Source: Capitella teleta (lineage: Eukaryota > Annelida > Polychaeta > Capitellidae). From it: a stretch of 64,000 bases of DNA. The notes under the pieces were generated by a model. It ran no database searches and was not told the DNA's origin. It worked only from the letters and a program-made list of their open reading frames with translations. The DNA is taken from positions 284,295 to 348,294 of the forward strand of contig KB311733.1 in NCBI GenBank assembly GCA_000328365.1, written 5' to 3'. Shown here piece by piece: positions 61,401-64,000 of this stretch (the stretch's first letter is position 1; every line of letters begins with the position of its first letter). The translations under genes and the position numbers were made by a program.

Positions 61401-63125
61401 GTGGTACAAGCATACTTGTAAGTATCTGTATTATTTTTGCGTGCAATGCAAGATCGAATTGACCTCAGAGATTGATGAGCAGACATCATAAATTCGAGAC
61501 CCGCAGCGAATGTTTACGACCATGACTAACAAATCCCCAGAAACCAACCACGCACACCATGAGGTTGTCACGAGATTCATCCAGAACAACAGCGTATTCA
61601 TTTGACTGTGTAAGAATTGGTCGTAGGACCGACATAATTATATTTATCTTCCTTGTAACATAAACGATAACGGAACACAAGAAATACATAAATGCATGTT
61701 GTCAATTGAGTTAATTATAGGCCTCATGGTAAATGGGGCGTGCACTGATTCATCAAGGTGATAACGTCCCCACACAATCAGAAATTTGAAAAATATAAAA
61801 TGAGTTTAAATGTCATAATCAAATATTATGGTGAGCAGTCAATTTCTATTTGCATGTGTGTGCAAAGGCCCACCGTTTGCCATAAATACACTTAAATGGT
61901 ATTCCCGCATAACTAACATTCATTTCATTTCAAAAGTATATTATCATCGGGCCAAGATACGACTGCATGTTTCCAATGGTATTATACTAAGCTTATGATT
62001 GATTTCAAAGAATTTCGAAAGCAGCGATATAAAGGTGAACGTACTTCGAGTAACAGCCTGTGAAATATTGTACATTTACACGACTAAGGCATATAATAAT
62101 TGTACAATGTCATCGGAGCATTCATGCAAAACACTACGCAATTAAGATGCAAAAACCAATAAACCAACATTTCGTCTGCGTCTTCATTTCGTCAAGCTCA
62201 CTCTGCAAAGGCACTCACCAGACACACGAGCAGAGGTGAATGCCCGCGCACGCACTGAACACCCCCAACAAGCCGCCGTCTATTAAGTGATATTCAAGAG
62301 AAGATCTTTTGAAAAGACGCTGGACGAAAGACGAAGCGCTGACCCCGCGTCGGTTATGTAACAGCAAAGCAAGAAAATTATTCATAATAAATCGATTATT
62401 CCAAAGCCCTGCGCTGCAGTGCGCTCGCGTGACTTCTCATTGAATTGACTCTCAACTTCACTGTCCTTGAAGATGACCATAAAATGCACCTAATTGAACT
62501 CTGTTGGAAATTAGTTTCATTCGACATGAACTACTAATACGCCAATCTTGCCAGTTACGATGCAGACTTCTTGTAAATCACCAGATTCATAACGCATTTG
62601 GTAACGTTATGATTTCACGATAGATTCAAATTCGACCGCCCACACTAAAAGCGTAGGAGCAGAGGTGGATAGCTGGAATATTTTACAGAGTACTCATTGA
62701 GCGACTCGAGTCTCATGCATTGCTATGGATTACATGACCCAGCGGATTCCATTGAATGCAGAAGAAATCTAAATAAAATACAGCAATGAAAAAAAAAACT
62801 AAAAACTGGAAATACAAAAGAAATGTTTATTATGAAGAGAGATAGAATAAAATACAGGATAAAATGACAAAAAAGTATTCTAAACACAAAAATCTGCTCA
62901 ATGTTTCTAATAAAAAAGACAATAAAATATCTGTGACGGCATACAAAAAAAAAAAAAAAAAATACACTAAAAAACATGCAATTAAAAAAAAATTCACATT
63001 GTATGATAAAAATTTGAGGAATGCTGTCTCATCATTCTGTTCACTTTCACTCCAAGAAGGGGGGTGGGGAGGCTAGTACATAATAATAAATGACTCTATA
63101 TGCTGTAATATATTATTTTGTGGGT
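58416..63125. other. long intergenic region, AOS-LOX upstream to beta-catenin 3' end
   Basis: No supported gene. It contains poly-A tracts (59030-59048, 62948-62961), a 13-base C tract near 60271 and an inverted pair of the recurrent motif at 62587-62614. The longest open frame, 60798-61253 (plus, 151 residues), has no recognisable domain. Confidence 0.45.
62587..62614. promoter_or_regulatory. inverted pair of the recurrent motif
   Basis: TTCATAACGC is followed 8 bases later by ACGTTATGAT, giving two near-copies in opposite orientation. A palindromic arrangement like this would suit dimer binding. It lies about 500 bases beyond the beta-catenin stop. Confidence 0.3.
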
Positions 63126-64000
63126 TTATAAGTCTGTATCGAACCATGCGGCCATTTGACTGTCATGTGGCCCCTGTGGCTGTGACGGATCCATTCCTTC
63201 GAAATGCAGTTCGGACGTTCCCAGATCAGGCATGTAATTGCTGCCCTGGTGAGAACCTATCTCCAACCCTTGCATGGAATCAACCTGCTGGGGATCGTAG
63301 CCTTGGTGGATACTGCCTTGGATGCTCCCAGGACCGCTTCCCTGGTAGACGGCGTCGCCGCGGAAACTGGGCTCCTGAGGCAGGCTGCTACCTTCAATGT
63401 CATCCAGGAGAGCGGGCTGTGAAATTGAACACGCGCTCAAAAAGAGTTGTTGATTCAAGAGAAATCAACATACCTCTCCCCAAGGAACTTGTTCGCCTCG
63501 GAACAGGGAGCTGGTCAGCTCAACAGAGAGACGCTTTTTGTAGTCTTGAGGTTTGTCTTCGCTCATACGGAAGAGAACAGCAGCCGCATATGTGGCTGTA
63601 GAAGTATTTAATTAGGTGGGGCATTTATAAGCATGACAACGACATACCAACTCCTTCGTTGCGTGAATGCAGAAGTTCAGTGAGAGGAGCAGTGGCGCCC
63701 TCTTGCTCAATCATCTCCGCCCCTTCCTTCTCAGAAGCGAGTTCACAGAGAACTCCTGAAGCCACGCGCTGAATGTTCTCAACAGGAGAATACAGCAACT
63801 GAAACAGAAAAGAGATGCAACACAGAAGAGAGGCAGCGGCATGAGTACCTGGACGAAGAGTGGGATGCAGTTGAGACCCCGAATGACCGCTCTGTTGTGC
63901 GGTTCCCTGGCCAGGATGTGCAGGGCGCCCACGGTGCCCTCTACGATCTCCTCCATGCGCACACCATCAACGTAGACGCCAGCCTGGCTGCCGGTGCCAG
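63126..64000 (-). CDS. CTNNB1: beta-catenin, C-terminal part (5' end outside window)
   Basis: Exons 64000(partial)-63849, 63798-63648, 63595-63474 and 63416-63126 encode the last armadillo repeats and the C-terminal transactivation tail. Near-identity to vertebrate beta-catenin is plain: [88 protein letters not shown], then a Gly/Ser/Gln-rich tail ending AWFDTDL, the PDZ-binding end known from vertebrates. Beta-catenin links cadherins to alpha-catenin and, in the nucleus, coactivates TCF in Wnt signalling. The retained C-terminus argues for conserved transcriptional use. The gene continues past the right edge. Confidence 0.97.

Overview
The window is eukaryotic and metazoan. Genes carry many GT-AG introns, mostly 48-65 bases long. 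A beta-catenin gene runs off the right edge and ends in the C-terminus of its vertebrate counterpart. The very short introns, dense genes of mixed strand and the gene set (TTC25, filamin, catalase-like allene oxide synthase fused to lipoxygenase) suggest a sponge or another compact early-branching animal. That placement is an inference; no ribosomal or mitochondrial marker is present.

Layout: a FAM43-type PTB protein (2.2-3.0 kb, -). A gene-poor stretch to 9.6 kb with a recurring 10-base motif. An ACP5-type purple acid phosphatase (9.6-11.3, -) and a PNPLA4-like patatin phospholipase (12.1-13.9, -). A repeat island (14.9-21 kb) holds a minisatellite, a non-autonomous hAT element with an exact 8-base target duplication, a ~181-base satellite against an assembly gap, and a deleted pogo/Tigger element. 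Next come a dual-specificity phosphatase (21.7-22.2, +), the axonemal docking factor TTC25 (22.8-25.7, +), and a mini-filamin with three CH domains and four filamin repeats (26.1-31.5, -). One filamin intron contains a polyglutamine-rich gene or alternative 3' end. A secreted acetylcholine-binding-protein-like gene follows (33.2-34.3, +). A long intergenic region leads to an SLC16-type transporter (42.5-44.2, +), a 17-exon GPI-type protein of seven PAN/apple modules (44.8-49.4, -), a decayed LINE (50.8-53.3), a catalase-like AOS/lipoxygenase fusion (53.9-58.4, -) and the 3' part of beta-catenin (63.1-64.0, -).

The genes do not form one pathway. The observations most worth pursuing are: (1) the AOS-lipoxygenase fusion appears to have lost the proximal heme tyrosine and all five canonical lipoxygenase iron ligands while its open reading frame stays intact over 12 exons, which suggests a double pseudoenzyme; (2) a transmembrane-free nicotinic-type ligand-binding protein with an intact aromatic box and a shortened Cys-loop; (3) the PAN gene, in which domain exons alternate with 24-27-base microexons, all in phase 1; (4) the phase-compatible Q-rich exons inside the filamin gene; (5) eight exact copies of GCGTTATGAT outside coding sequence.

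All exon structures were built by hand from splice sites, reading phase and remembered family sequences. First exons and UTRs are the least certain parts.
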